From Planotetraspora mira (GTDB lineage: Bacteria > Actinomycetota > Actinomycetes > Streptosporangiales > Streptosporangiaceae), in NCBI RefSeq assembly GCF_016863275.1, contig NZ_BOOO01000033.1:1-64000 (forward strand): DNA of 64,000 nt. Reading direction: 5' to 3'. The notes under the pieces were generated by a model, which saw only the letters and a list, made by a program, of their open reading frames with translations, was not told the origin of the DNA and made no database searches. Below, piece by piece: positions 7,829-16,498 of this stretch. The number at the start of each line of letters is the position of its first letter. The first letter of the stretch is position 1. The translations under genes were made by a program, and so were the position numbers.

Positions 7829-8638
7829 GTGAAGCGGATGCGGCTGGACAGCGAACTCGTCCGCCGAGGGCTCGCACGCTCGCGTGAGCAGGCGGCGCAG
7901 CTCATCGGGTCGGGCAGGGTGTCGGTGTCGGGCAGGGTGGCGGCCAAGGCCGCGACCCAGGTGGACATCGCCGCCGCCATCGTGGTGGCCGAGGCCCCGG
8001 AGGGCCCCGACTACGTCTCCAGAGGGGCGCACAAGCTTCTCGGCGCGCTCGACGCGTTCGAGGGGCTGACGGTCGAGGGCCGGCGCTGCCTGGACGCGGG
8101 CGCCTCCACCGGTGGTTTCACCGACGTGCTGCTCAGGCGCGGGGCGGCGCATGTGCTCGCCGTGGACGTGGGCTACGGCCAGCTCGCCTGGTCCCTGCGC
8201 ACGGACGACCGCGTCACCGTGATGGAACGCGTGAACGTCCGTGATCTGACGCCTGAAATGGTGGGGGAGCCGCCGACGCTGATCGTCGGCGACCTGTCCT
8301 TCATCTCCCTCCGCCTGGTCCTTCCCGCACTGGTGAACTGCGCGGCGGACGTCGCCGAGTTCTCCATGCTCGTGAAGCCCCAGTTCGAGGTGGGCAAGGA
8401 CCGGGTCGGCGCGGGAGGCGTCGTCCGCGACCCGGCTCTGCGGGCGCAAGCCGTACGGGACGCGGCCTTGTCGGCCCAGGCGCTCGGGTTGACGGTGAAG
8501 GGTGTGACGGCGAGTCCGCTGCCCGGCCCGTCGGGAAACGTGGAATACCTTCTATGGCTCGGGAAGGGCCCGGGGCACGATCCGGTACCGGCGCTCGACC
8601 CGGCCATCGAACGGGCGGTGACGGAGGGACCCCAGTGA
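7829..8638 (+). CDS. tlyA: TlyA family 2'-O-methyltransferase (16S/23S rRNA)
   Basis: This 269-residue protein has an N-terminal S4 RNA-binding domain (residues about 4-60; LDSELVRRGLARSREQAAQLI) and an FtsJ-like SAM methyltransferase domain from about residue 65. The SAM-binding motif DAGASTGGFTDVLL lies near residue 90, and VGDLSFISL and KPQFEVGKD follow. In mycobacteria TlyA methylates cytidines of 16S and 23S rRNA and its loss gives capreomycin resistance. The family was originally called haemolysin A. The start is GTG at 7829, with ATG three codons on as an alternative. It lies upstream of nadK and recN, as in mycobacteria. Confidence 0.93.
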   Translation: MKRMRLDSELVRRGLARSREQAAQLIGSGRVSVSGRVAAKAATQVDIAAAIVVAEAPEGPDYVSRGAHKLLGALDAFEGLTVEGRRCLDAGASTGGFTDVLLRRGAAHVLAVDVGYGQLAWSLRTDDRVTVMERVNVRDLTPEMVGEPPTLIVGDLSFISLRLVLPALVNCAADVAEFSMLVKPQFEVGKDRVGAGGVVRDPALRAQAVRDAALSAQALGLTVKGVTASPLPGPSGNVEYLLWLGKGPGHDPVPALDPAIERAVTEGPQ

Positions 8639-8727
8639 CATCGGTGCGGCGGCCACAACGGTGAGCAGGCACACGCGGACGGCGGTGACGGCATGACGGC
8701 GACGGATGCGATGAGGGTGGGACCCCG

Positions 8728-9648
8728 GTGAGCGACCCCGCGAACACCAAGCGCACGATCGTGGTCACGGCCCACACGGGCAGGGAGCCGGCGGTGCGCA
8801 GCGCCCGCCTGGTGATGGACCGCCTGATCGGCGCCGGGCTGAGCGTCCGCGTGCTGGACGGCGAGGCGGAGGAGATCGGCTGCGCGGGCGCGGGGATGGT
8901 CCCCGAGACACCGGAGGCGATCGGCGACGCCGAACTGATCATCGTGCTCGGCGGCGACGGGACGCTGCTGCGCGCCGCCGAACTGGCCCGTCCGGCCGGG
9001 GTCCCCCTGCTGGGAGTCAACCTCGGCCATGTCGGGTTCCTGGCTGAGGCCGAGGTGGAGGACCTCGCCACGGCCGTGGACCGGGTCGTCGAGAACCGCT
9101 ACGACGTCGAGGAGCGGATGACGATCGAGGTGACGATCCGCCTCAACGGGGAGACCCTCGCCACGACCTGGGCGCTCAACGAGGCCTCAGTCGAGAAGGT
9201 CGACCGCATGCTCGAGGTCGTCGCCGAGATCGACGGGCGCCCCCTGTCCCGCTGGGGCTGCGACGGGGTGATCTGCGCGACGCCGACCGGGTCGACGGCG
9301 TACGCGTTCTCCGCCGGCGGCCCCGTGGTCTGGCCCGAGGTGGAGGCGCTGCTCCTGGTGCCCAACAGCGCCCACGCGCTGTTCGCGCGGCCGATGGTGG
9401 TCTCTCCCCGGTCCACGCTCGCGGTGGAGATCGTCCCGGAGACCGGGGCGGGCGTGCTCTGGTGCGACGGCCGCCGCCGCTTCGACATCCCGCCGGGCGC
9501 CAGGGTCGAGGTCCGCCGGGCCGACACCTCGGTACGGCTGGCCCGCCTGCTGGCGGCCGAGACCACGGGAGCCCCGTTCACCGACCGTCTCGTCGCGAAG
9601 TTCGGCCTGCCTGTGGAGGGGTGGCGCGGCCGGGTCCGGTCCCAGTGA
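8728..9648 (+). CDS. nadK: NAD kinase
   Basis: This 306-residue enzyme phosphorylates NAD to NADP. The ATP/polyphosphate-binding motif GGDGT is at residues 75-79 and the NAD-binding region contains LNEASVEK (about 150), CDGVICATPTGSTAY (about 177-191) and FSAGGPVV, all diagnostic. The start is GTG at 8728, after a GGTGGGACC stretch. It is followed by recN in the same direction, the conserved tlyA-nadK-recN order. The product feeds NADPH pools together with the pentose-phosphate genes in the same window. Confidence 0.95.
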   Translation: MSDPANTKRTIVVTAHTGREPAVRSARLVMDRLIGAGLSVRVLDGEAEEIGCAGAGMVPETPEAIGDAELIIVLGGDGTLLRAAELARPAGVPLLGVNLGHVGFLAEAEVEDLATAVDRVVENRYDVEERMTIEVTIRLNGETLATTWALNEASVEKVDRMLEVVAEIDGRPLSRWGCDGVICATPTGSTAYAFSAGGPVVWPEVEALLLVPNSAHALFARPMVVSPRSTLAVEIVPETGAGVLWCDGRRRFDIPPGARVEVRRADTSVRLARLLAAETTGAPFTDRLVAKFGLPVEGWRGRVRSQ

Positions 9649-9759
9649 CCCCCCGGCGCGGTCGTCCGCCGATCCCCACAAGGGAGCCCAGTCCTCGAAA
9701 ATCTTGGCGAGTTGCGCGTAGGATCTCTGGCGGAATCGGTCGGCGGAATGGAGGGACCA

Positions 9760-11478
9760 GTGCGACCAAGGGTCGAGGAGGTCCGCATCCAGGGACTCGG
9801 CGTGATCGACGAAGCCGTCCTGGAGCTGTCACCCGGTTTCACCGTCGTCACGGGTGAGACGGGTGCGGGTAAGACGATGGTCGTCACGGGACTGGGGCTG
9901 CTTTTCGGCGGCCGCGCCGATCCCGCGAGAGTCCGGCCCGGCGCGGACAAGGCCACGGTCGAGGGCACGCTGATCGTCGATCCGGACGGCCGGGTGGCCC
10001 AGCAGGTGGTCGACGTCGGCGGCGAGATCGAGGAAGGCGAGCTGATCATCTCCCGTACGGTCTCCGCCGAGGGCCGTTCGCGGGCATGGCTCGGCGGCCG
10101 CACCGTCCCGGTCGGGACCCTGACGTTCCTCGCCGATGACCTGGTCGCCGTGCACGGGCAGATGGACCAGCAGCGGCTGCTCCAGCCGGGCCGCCAGCGG
10201 GCGGCGCTCGACCGCTATGCCGGCGACGAGCTCCTCAAGCCGCTCCGGGCCTATGAACAGGCCTACAAGCGGCACAAGCAGGTGGCCGACCTGCTCAACG
10301 AGCTGACGGTCAAGGCCAGGGAGCGGGCACAGGAGGCCGACGTCCTCCGCTTCGGCCTGGAGGAGATCGAAAAGGCGGAGCCGAGGGCGGGCGAGGACGC
10401 GGAGCTGAAGGAGGAGGCCGAGCGGCTCTCCCACGCCGACGCGTTGCGGACGGCGGCCACGACCGCGCACACCGCTCTCCTGGGCGATCCCATGTCGAGC
10501 ACCGAGGCCGTCCACGACGCGGTCTCCCTGGTGGGGGAGGCCAAGTCGGCCGTCGAGGCCGTGCGGCAGTTCGACCCCGCCCTGGCCGGTCTGGCCGACC
10601 GGCTGGCCGAGGCCGGCTACCTCATCTCCGACGTGGCGACGGAGCTGGCGGCCTACGCCGAGTCCGTCGACGCCGATCCGGCGCGGCTGGCGGCCGTACA
10701 GGAGCGCAGGTCGGTCCTGACCGGCCTGATCCGCAAGTACGGCGAGGACGTCACGGCGGTGTTGTCCTGGGCCCAGCGGGCCGCGGAGCGGCTCAACGAC
10801 CTCGACGGCGACGACGAGCGGATCGACGAGCTGACCCGTGAGCACACCGAGCTGACCGACCGGCTCAAGGAGCTGGCCGGCGAGCTGACGGGTATCCGGA
10901 CGGCGGCGGCGGAACGCTTCGGCGACGCGGTGACGGCCGAGCTGGCCGCCCTGGCGATGCCGTACGCCAGGGTCAGCGTGGCGATGTCGCAGAGCGACGA
11001 TTTCGGCCCGCACGGCGTCGACGAGGTGGAGTTGCGCCTGGCCTCCCACCCGGGGGCTCCGGCGCTGCCGCTGACGAAGGGCGCGTCCGGCGGCGAGCTC
11101 AGCCGCGTCATGCTGGCCATCGAAGTGGTCTTCGCCGGCGCCGATCCCGTGCCGACGTTCGTCTTCGACGAGGTCGACGCGGGCGTGGGCGGCAAGGCGG
11201 CCGTCGAGATCGGCAGGCGCCTGGCCAAGCTGGCGCGTACCGCCCAGGTCATCGTGGTCACCCACCTGCCCCAGGTGGCGGCCTTCGCCGATCAGCACCT
11301 CGTCGTGGAGAAGGCCCGCGACGGCAGCGTGGTCCGCAGCGGCGTGGTCGCCCTCGACCATGAGGGCCGCGCCAGGGAGCTGTCGAGGATGCTCGCGGGC
11401 CTGGAGGATTCCGAGCTCGGCCGGGCACACGCCACGGAGTTGCTGTCCATCGCCGCGGCGGACAAGGCCGCCGATTAA
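9760..11478 (+). CDS. recN: DNA repair protein RecN
   Basis: This 572-residue SMC-like ATPase is involved in double-strand-break repair. Walker A GETGAGKT is near residues 32-39. A long central coiled-coil region contains QADVLRFGLEEIE-like heptads. The ABC signature is in GASGGELSRVML near residue 445, Walker B is TFVFDEVDAGVGG, and the His switch is THLPQVAAFAD. GTG at 9760 follows GGAGGG by four bases. An ATG at 9748 or the reading from 9712 are alternatives. I did not find a clear actinobacterial SOS box (GAAC-N4-GTTC) upstream. Confidence 0.94.
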   Translation: MRPRVEEVRIQGLGVIDEAVLELSPGFTVVTGETGAGKTMVVTGLGLLFGGRADPARVRPGADKATVEGTLIVDPDGRVAQQVVDVGGEIEEGELIISRTVSAEGRSRAWLGGRTVPVGTLTFLADDLVAVHGQMDQQRLLQPGRQRAALDRYAGDELLKPLRAYEQAYKRHKQVADLLNELTVKARERAQEADVLRFGLEEIEKAEPRAGEDAELKEEAERLSHADALRTAATTAHTALLGDPMSSTEAVHDAVSLVGEAKSAVEAVRQFDPALAGLADRLAEAGYLISDVATELAAYAESVDADPARLAAVQERRSVLTGLIRKYGEDVTAVLSWAQRAAERLNDLDGDDERIDELTREHTELTDRLKELAGELTGIRTAAAERFGDAVTAELAALAMPYARVSVAMSQSDDFGPHGVDEVELRLASHPGAPALPLTKGASGGELSRVMLAIEVVFAGADPVPTFVFDEVDAGVGGKAAVEIGRRLAKLARTAQVIVVTHLPQVAAFADQHLVVEKARDGSVVRSGVVALDHEGRARELSRMLAGLEDSELGRAHATELLSIAAADKAAD

Positions 11479-11571
11479 CACTTGATCGTCGGCATAACAC
11501 CGTGTGACAAAAACAACACACTGCGGGGTGCGTGACCATTCCGGCCGCCGCCTCTGGCAGGATGGTTCTTG

Positions 11572-12768
11572 ATGAAGGTCCTGAGCTTGAATGTTCCGGG
11601 CCTCCGCCGCAGGAAGGTCGACGACCTTCCCGGGGTAACGGCTGTGGCGAGAATCGACAGGCGTACGAAGAGGCTGACCAAGCGTCTCAACGCCGGTGAA
11701 ATAGCGATCATCGACCATGTCGACGTTGACCGGGTCAGCGGGGAGGCTCTGGTCGCGTGCGGTGCCGCGGCCGTGGTCAACGTGGCCACGGGCATCAGCG
11801 GGCGCTATCCCAACCTGGGCCCGCAGATCCTGCTGGACGCGGGCATCCCAGTGATCGACAACGCGACCCCCGAACTGTTCGAGCGCGTCTCGGACGGCGA
11901 TGTGATCCGCGTCCACGAGGGGATGGTCTACCTCGACGACGAGGTCGTCGGCAAGGGTGAGGCCCAGACCGCCGAGACGATCGCCGCCGCGATGACCGAG
12001 GCCCGGGCCGGGCTGGCCGTCCAGATCGAGGCGTTCGCCGCCAACACCATGGAGTACGTCAAGCGCGAGCGCGACCTGCTCATCGATGGCGTGGGCGTCC
12101 CGGACATCCGCACGGTGATCGAGGGACGGCACGTCCTGATCGTGGTCCGCGGCTACCACTACAAAGAGGACATCGCGACACTTCGGCCCTACATCCGGGA
12201 GTACCGGCCGGTGCTGATCGGCGTCGACGGCGGTTCGGACGCGTTGATCGAGGCGGGCTACACGCCCCACATCATCGTCGGCGACTTCGACTCGGTCTCG
12301 GAGAAGGCGCTGTGCTGCGGCGCCGAGCTGGTCGTGCACGCCTACCGGGACGGCCGGGCCCCCGGCCTCGAGCGCGTCCAGCGGCTGGGCCAGCAGGCCA
12401 TCGTGTTCCCGGCGACCGGGACGAGCGAGGACATCGCGATGTTGCTGGCCGACGACAAGGGCGCGACCCTGATCGTCGCCGTCGGCACCCACTGGACGCT
12501 GGACGAGTTCCTGGACAAGGGCAGGTCCGGAATGGCGAGCACGTTCCTCACCCGGCTGAGGATCGGGAGCAAGCTCGTGGACGCCAAGGGCGTCAGCAGG
12601 CTCTACCGCAGCCGAATATCCACTTCATCCCTGCTCCTGCTCGTGGCGACGACACTGATCACCATCGGCGTGGTCCTGTCGGTGTCGCCGATCGGCCAGG
12701 TCTGGCTGAACGGTCTGCGCGACGCCTGGAACAGCTTCATCTTCTGGCTGGTCGGACTCTTCTCGTGA
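11572..12768 (+). CDS. steA: SteA, septal cell-separation protein with TPK-like domain
   Basis: This 398-residue protein has a middle to C-terminal domain like thiamine pyrophosphokinase: GVDGGSDALIEAG near residue 220, GDFDSVS near 240 and TGTSEDIAMLLA near 285 match the DGG, GDFDS and TD positions of that fold. Two hydrophobic segments follow at about 343-365 and 378-398 and anchor it in the membrane. In Corynebacterium, SteA and SteB act in septal cell separation with the RipC-FtsEX pathway (established there). The ATG at 11572 was preferred, with AGGA about nine bases upstream. A TTG one codon earlier is possible. The stop overlaps the next start (GTGA). Confidence 0.9.
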   Translation: MKVLSLNVPGLRRRKVDDLPGVTAVARIDRRTKRLTKRLNAGEIAIIDHVDVDRVSGEALVACGAAAVVNVATGISGRYPNLGPQILLDAGIPVIDNATPELFERVSDGDVIRVHEGMVYLDDEVVGKGEAQTAETIAAAMTEARAGLAVQIEAFAANTMEYVKRERDLLIDGVGVPDIRTVIEGRHVLIVVRGYHYKEDIATLRPYIREYRPVLIGVDGGSDALIEAGYTPHIIVGDFDSVSEKALCCGAELVVHAYRDGRAPGLERVQRLGQQAIVFPATGTSEDIAMLLADDKGATLIVAVGTHWTLDEFLDKGRSGMASTFLTRLRIGSKLVDAKGVSRLYRSRISTSSLLLLVATTLITIGVVLSVSPIGQVWLNGLRDAWNSFIFWLVGLFS

Positions 12769-13730
12769 TCGATTTCCGGTACCACCTCGTTTCGATCGTG
12801 GCGATCTTTCTCGCGCTCACGGTCGGCATCGTGCTCGGCAGCACGGTCCTGGAGCCCGCCTTCTACAAGTCGGCCGAGGAGACGACCTCGTCGTTGCGGC
12901 AGAACAACGGGAACTACCTGTCGCAGATCTCCGAACTCCAGACCCGGGAGAACGGCAACGACTCCCTCGTCACGGCGCATCTGTCCGATCTCGTCCGGGG
13001 CGCCCTGCCAGGAGAGCGGGTCGTGCTCGTCGAGGCGCCGGGGGCTCCCGCGGGCCTGCGTGACCCGATCGAGGATCTGGTGACCGACGCCGGCGGGGTC
13101 TTCGCGGGCCGTGTCAGCCTGACCGACAAGTTCATCGCGGCCGACCAGGAAGCGATCGTGGACGGGCTCGCCAACTCGCTCGCCCCCCTGGGGACCAAGT
13201 TCCCCGACGAGGCCACGCCGTACGACAAGGCGGCGACGGTCCTGGCGGGTGCGATCGTGACGAACGACCGGACGATGGCGGGCCGCGAGAATCCCACCGC
13301 GATGGGAGTGCTCGACGCCTTCCAGTCCGCCGGCCTGCTCAGCATGAACGGCGCTCCCGGACAGCGCTCGACGATGGCCATCGTCCTGGCTCCCGCACAG
13401 GCCTACGAGGACGAAAACGCGGTCGAGGCGACCGACGCCGTGGTCTCGGTGGCCGCGGGGCTGGACGCACTCGACCTCGGCACCGTCCTCGCCGGCACGA
13501 CCGTCGCCTCCGGCGCGGGTGGGGCCATCGCGGCGCTCCATGACACGGGAGAGGCCGCTTCGAACGTGTCCACCGTCGACACCGTCGATATGGCCGCGGG
13601 CCGTGCCGTGGTGGTCTACGCTCTGCGGGAGCAACTGACCGGTCGTTCCGGGGCGTACGGCGTCGGCAGCGGGTCGACGTCGTTCGAGCCTGAGGCCGCG
13701 GCCAGCCCCAGCCCGGCGGCGCGAGGCTGA
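12765..13730 (+). CDS. steB: SteB/MctB family envelope protein ('copper transporter')
   Basis: The protein has 321 residues. The N-terminus IDFRYHLVSIVAIFLALTVG is a signal-anchor helix typical of the MctB family. A coiled-coil-like stretch follows (residues about 30-75), then an extracytoplasmic alpha/beta domain and a Ser/Pro/Ala tail. M. tuberculosis Rv1698 (MctB) was linked to copper resistance, while the Corynebacterium homologue SteB partners SteA in cell separation. The four-base overlap with steA supports the SteB reading. It is probably membrane-tethered with the bulk outside. Copper ligands such as Met or His clusters are not obvious, so a transport role looks doubtful here. Confidence 0.87.
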   Translation: MIDFRYHLVSIVAIFLALTVGIVLGSTVLEPAFYKSAEETTSSLRQNNGNYLSQISELQTRENGNDSLVTAHLSDLVRGALPGERVVLVEAPGAPAGLRDPIEDLVTDAGGVFAGRVSLTDKFIAADQEAIVDGLANSLAPLGTKFPDEATPYDKAATVLAGAIVTNDRTMAGRENPTAMGVLDAFQSAGLLSMNGAPGQRSTMAIVLAPAQAYEDENAVEATDAVVSVAAGLDALDLGTVLAGTTVASGAGGAIAALHDTGEAASNVSTVDTVDMAAGRAVVVYALREQLTGRSGAYGVGSGSTSFEPEAAASPSPAARG

Positions 13731-13819
13731 ACGCGCGTGGATGCCGGTCACCTGCCTGCAAAGCCTCCGCGAAGCGTCCGGATGACGACGACGAGCGCCT
13801 GACGAAGAAGGAACCAGCT

Positions 13820-14758
13820 GTGGCCCATCGCTCCCCGCTCGGCTCTGTGGCCGGTGCCGTGTTCGGGGCCGTCCTCGGCGCCGTCGCCGCACGGGCCGCC
13901 TACGCCGCCTTCAAGAGGCGTCCTCCCCTCGGCGACGAGAAGACCGCCGAGGAGTACTGGACCAGGACCAACCACCGGGGAGAGCCCGTCACGCTGCTGG
14001 AGGGCCCGGCGTTCGTCGCGGGCGCCGGCGCGGCCATCGTGCTCGCGCCCGGGGTTCCCGCGCGTCTCAAGGCGGCGGGAGTGCTCGCCGGCGTCGGCAG
14101 CGGAGTCCTCGGCGCGTACGACGACGTCTTCGGCACGACCTCGTCCAAGGGGTTCAAGGGCCACCTGGCCGCTCTCAGCCGCGGCGAGGTCACGAGCGGG
14201 GCCGTGAAGATCCTGGGCATCGGCGCCACCGGGCTCGCGGCGGCCGTGATGTCCTCGGCGACGCCGGACAACGGCGCGCGGAAGGCGGGCGTGGTGTCGC
14301 GCACGTTCGGCACGCTGGTCGACGGCGCGCTGATCGCCGGAAGCGCCAACCTGGCCAACCTCTTCGATCTCCGGCCCGGTCGTGCGATCAAGGTGGGCCT
14401 GCTCGCCGGCATCCCGCTGGTGGCCGCCTCCGCGCGGGCGAACTCCCGTGCCGCCGCGCTGGCCGCGATCCCCCTGGGGGCGGCCGTCGCCCTCCTCCCC
14501 GAGGACCTCGGCGAGCGGGCGATGCTCGGCGACTCCGGGGCCAACGCCCTGGGCGCCCTGCTCGGCCTCGCCGCGACGGTGCAGTTGGGCAGGCCCGGCC
14601 GGCTTGTCCTGCTCGGCACGGTGGCCGCGCTCACGGCGGCCTCCGAGAAGATCAGCTTCACCAAGGTCATCGCCGGCAACCCCGTCCTGAACCGCCTCGA
14701 CATGCTCGGCCGCCGCCCCCCGCAGGCTCCGGCGGGGACCGCACGGCCCGCCGCGTGA
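13820..14758 (+). CDS. MraY/WecA-like membrane protein (PNPT superfamily, GT4-like)
   Basis: This 312-residue polytopic protein has about eight to ten hydrophobic segments. It keeps several signatures of polyprenyl-phosphate phosphosugar transferases: an Asp pair in AYDDVFG near residue 94, NLANLFDLRPGRA near residue 178 in place of the usual NLxDGxDG loop, and MLGDSGANALGALLG near residue 235. The C-terminal SEKISFTKVIAGNPVLNRLDMLGR is, from memory, also typical of this subfamily. It may load a sugar phosphate onto undecaprenyl or decaprenyl phosphate, but this has not been shown. GTG at 13820 follows AAGAAGGAA. It sits between steB and a MurJ-like flippase. Confidence 0.8.
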   Translation: MAHRSPLGSVAGAVFGAVLGAVAARAAYAAFKRRPPLGDEKTAEEYWTRTNHRGEPVTLLEGPAFVAGAGAAIVLAPGVPARLKAAGVLAGVGSGVLGAYDDVFGTTSSKGFKGHLAALSRGEVTSGAVKILGIGATGLAAAVMSSATPDNGARKAGVVSRTFGTLVDGALIAGSANLANLFDLRPGRAIKVGLLAGIPLVAASARANSRAAALAAIPLGAAVALLPEDLGERAMLGDSGANALGALLGLAATVQLGRPGRLVLLGTVAALTAASEKISFTKVIAGNPVLNRLDMLGRRPPQAPAGTARPAA

Positions 14759-14818
14759 CACAGCGCCACCTCCCGCGACGCGGACGCCCGACCGGTGTGC
14801 GCGGCAGGCCGCGGCCGC

Positions 14819-16459
14819 ATGTCTAGACGGTTCGGCGCCGGGATCGCCGGGGCCGCGGTGCTGATCGGGGTCATCACGATCCTGGCGCGCGTCACCGGCT
14901 TCGCCAAGCAACTGGTCTTCGCCAGAGCGGTGGGGACCAACTGCCTGGCCACGGCGTACTACACGGCCAACCAGGTGCCCAACATCATCTTCGAGCTCGT
15001 GGTGGGCGGGGCGCTGGCGGGGATGGTCGTGCCGGTGCTCGCCGGCGCCGCCGGCCGGCAGACGGCCGACGCGCGTGCGGAGGTCGGCCGGATCTCGTCG
15101 GCACTGCTCACCTGGGTGCTCGTGCTGCTGGTCCCACTCGGCCTCCTGACGGCGCTCCTCGCCGGTCCGGCGATGCGGCTGCTCACCAGCGGCGTCAGGG
15201 ACTGTGACCCCGGGGCGGTGGCCGCGGTCGCCGCGCGGATGCTGGTGGCCTTCGCCCCCCAGATCCCGCTGTACGGCTTGGCCGTCGTCCTCTACGGCGT
15301 GCTCCAGGCGCACCGGCGGTTCACCGGGCCGGCGGTGGCCCCGCTCGTGTCGAGCGTGGTGGTGATCATCGCTTATCTGGCCTTCGTGCCGCTCAGCGGC
15401 GGGGACAGCGATCCGGCGTCCGTGCCCGGCCCCGCGGAGATCGCCCTGTCGGTCGGGACGACGCTCGGGGTGCTCGCGCTGGTCGTGACCGTCATCGGGC
15501 CGGCCTCCCGGCTCGGGGTGAGATGGCGGCCCACTCTGCGTTTCCCCGACGGCGTGGCCGTACAGGTGCGACGGCTGGCCCTCGCCGGGCTCAGCGCGCT
15601 GGTCGCGCAGCAGGCCGCGATGGCCATCGTGATCCCACTGGCCAACCAGGACGTCGGCGGGGGAGCGCTGGCGGCCTACAACTACGCCTGGGCCATCTAT
15701 CAGGTCCCCTACGCCGTGCTGGCCGTCCCCATCGCGACCAGTGCCTTCCCGGTGCTCTCCGCCCGGGCGCAGGACGCGGACGGCGGGCCCTTCGCGGCGC
15801 TGTCGGCGCAGACCACGCGAGCGGTCCTGGTCGTCTCCGGTCTGGCCGCCGGCGCGCTCGCCGCAGTCGCCGAGCCTGTCGCGCAGGTGTTCCTCGGGCA
15901 GGCCGACACGAAGATCGCGCCGGCGCAGTTCGCCTCGGCCATCGCGTTGTTCGCTCCCGGTCTGATCGGCTACGGCCTCATGGCGCACCTGAGCAGAGTC
16001 CTGTACGCGAGCGGGCGTGGCCGTGCCGCCGCCCGCGGCATGGTCATCGGGTGGCTGGTCGTCATCGTGGCCCAGGTGGCGTTCGCGCGGACCTTCCCCG
16101 CGGACTGGAAGCTGGGCGGGCTCGCCCTCGGCCAGGCCGCCGGCATGACGGTGGGGGGCGTGATCCTCCTGGTGTCGGTGTTCAGGGACCGGGGTGCGGA
16201 GGCGCTGCACGGCGTTCCCCGGGCGGCGCTGGCCGCCGTCGTGGGCGGCGGAGGAGGCCTGCTCGCCGGCCTCGGCGTCGTGCACGTGCTGGGCGGCTCC
16301 GGCCTCTGGGCGGGTGTCGCGGTCGCGGCCCTGGCGGGCGTTTGCGCGGTGTGCGTGGGGACGCTCGCCGCGGCCGCCGTCGACAGGAGAGACCTGCTGG
16401 CCGTCGTCGCACGGCTTCGCGGGCGCCGGGACGCGCAGGACCCCGCGAAGATCGCCTGA
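14819..16459 (+). CDS. MurJ/MviN-like lipid-linked oligosaccharide flippase
   Basis: This 546-residue integral membrane protein has about 14 predicted helices. The opening segment (ITILARVTGFAKQLVFARAVG) is the classical MurJ/MviN motif, and LSALVAQQAAMAIVIPLANQ and AIYQVPYAVLAVPIATSAFPVLS match the middle of the family. It belongs to the MOP superfamily. MurJ flips lipid II, but the genomic context here (PNPT-like protein and GT4 glycosyltransferase) suggests a dedicated paralogue for another lipid-linked glycan. The ATG at 14819 was chosen to begin MSRRFG, and a GTG at 14795 is possible. No strong ribosome site is seen. Confidence 0.87.
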   Translation: MSRRFGAGIAGAAVLIGVITILARVTGFAKQLVFARAVGTNCLATAYYTANQVPNIIFELVVGGALAGMVVPVLAGAAGRQTADARAEVGRISSALLTWVLVLLVPLGLLTALLAGPAMRLLTSGVRDCDPGAVAAVAARMLVAFAPQIPLYGLAVVLYGVLQAHRRFTGPAVAPLVSSVVVIIAYLAFVPLSGGDSDPASVPGPAEIALSVGTTLGVLALVVTVIGPASRLGVRWRPTLRFPDGVAVQVRRLALAGLSALVAQQAAMAIVIPLANQDVGGGALAAYNYAWAIYQVPYAVLAVPIATSAFPVLSARAQDADGGPFAALSAQTTRAVLVVSGLAAGALAAVAEPVAQVFLGQADTKIAPAQFASAIALFAPGLIGYGLMAHLSRVLYASGRGRAAARGMVIGWLVVIVAQVAFARTFPADWKLGGLALGQAAGMTVGGVILLVSVFRDRGAEALHGVPRAALAAVVGGGGGLLAGLGVVHVLGGSGLWAGVAVAALAGVCAVCVGTLAAAAVDRRDLLAVVARLRGRRDAQDPAKIA

Positions 16460-16498
16460 CCTGGGCGCGGCCTTCGTCAGGGTGGAAAGGGAGTGGGC

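Noticed and set aside
9829-12492. An 887-codon minus-strand frame opposite recN and steA
   Set aside because: Antisense to two well-supported genes with no motif of its own.
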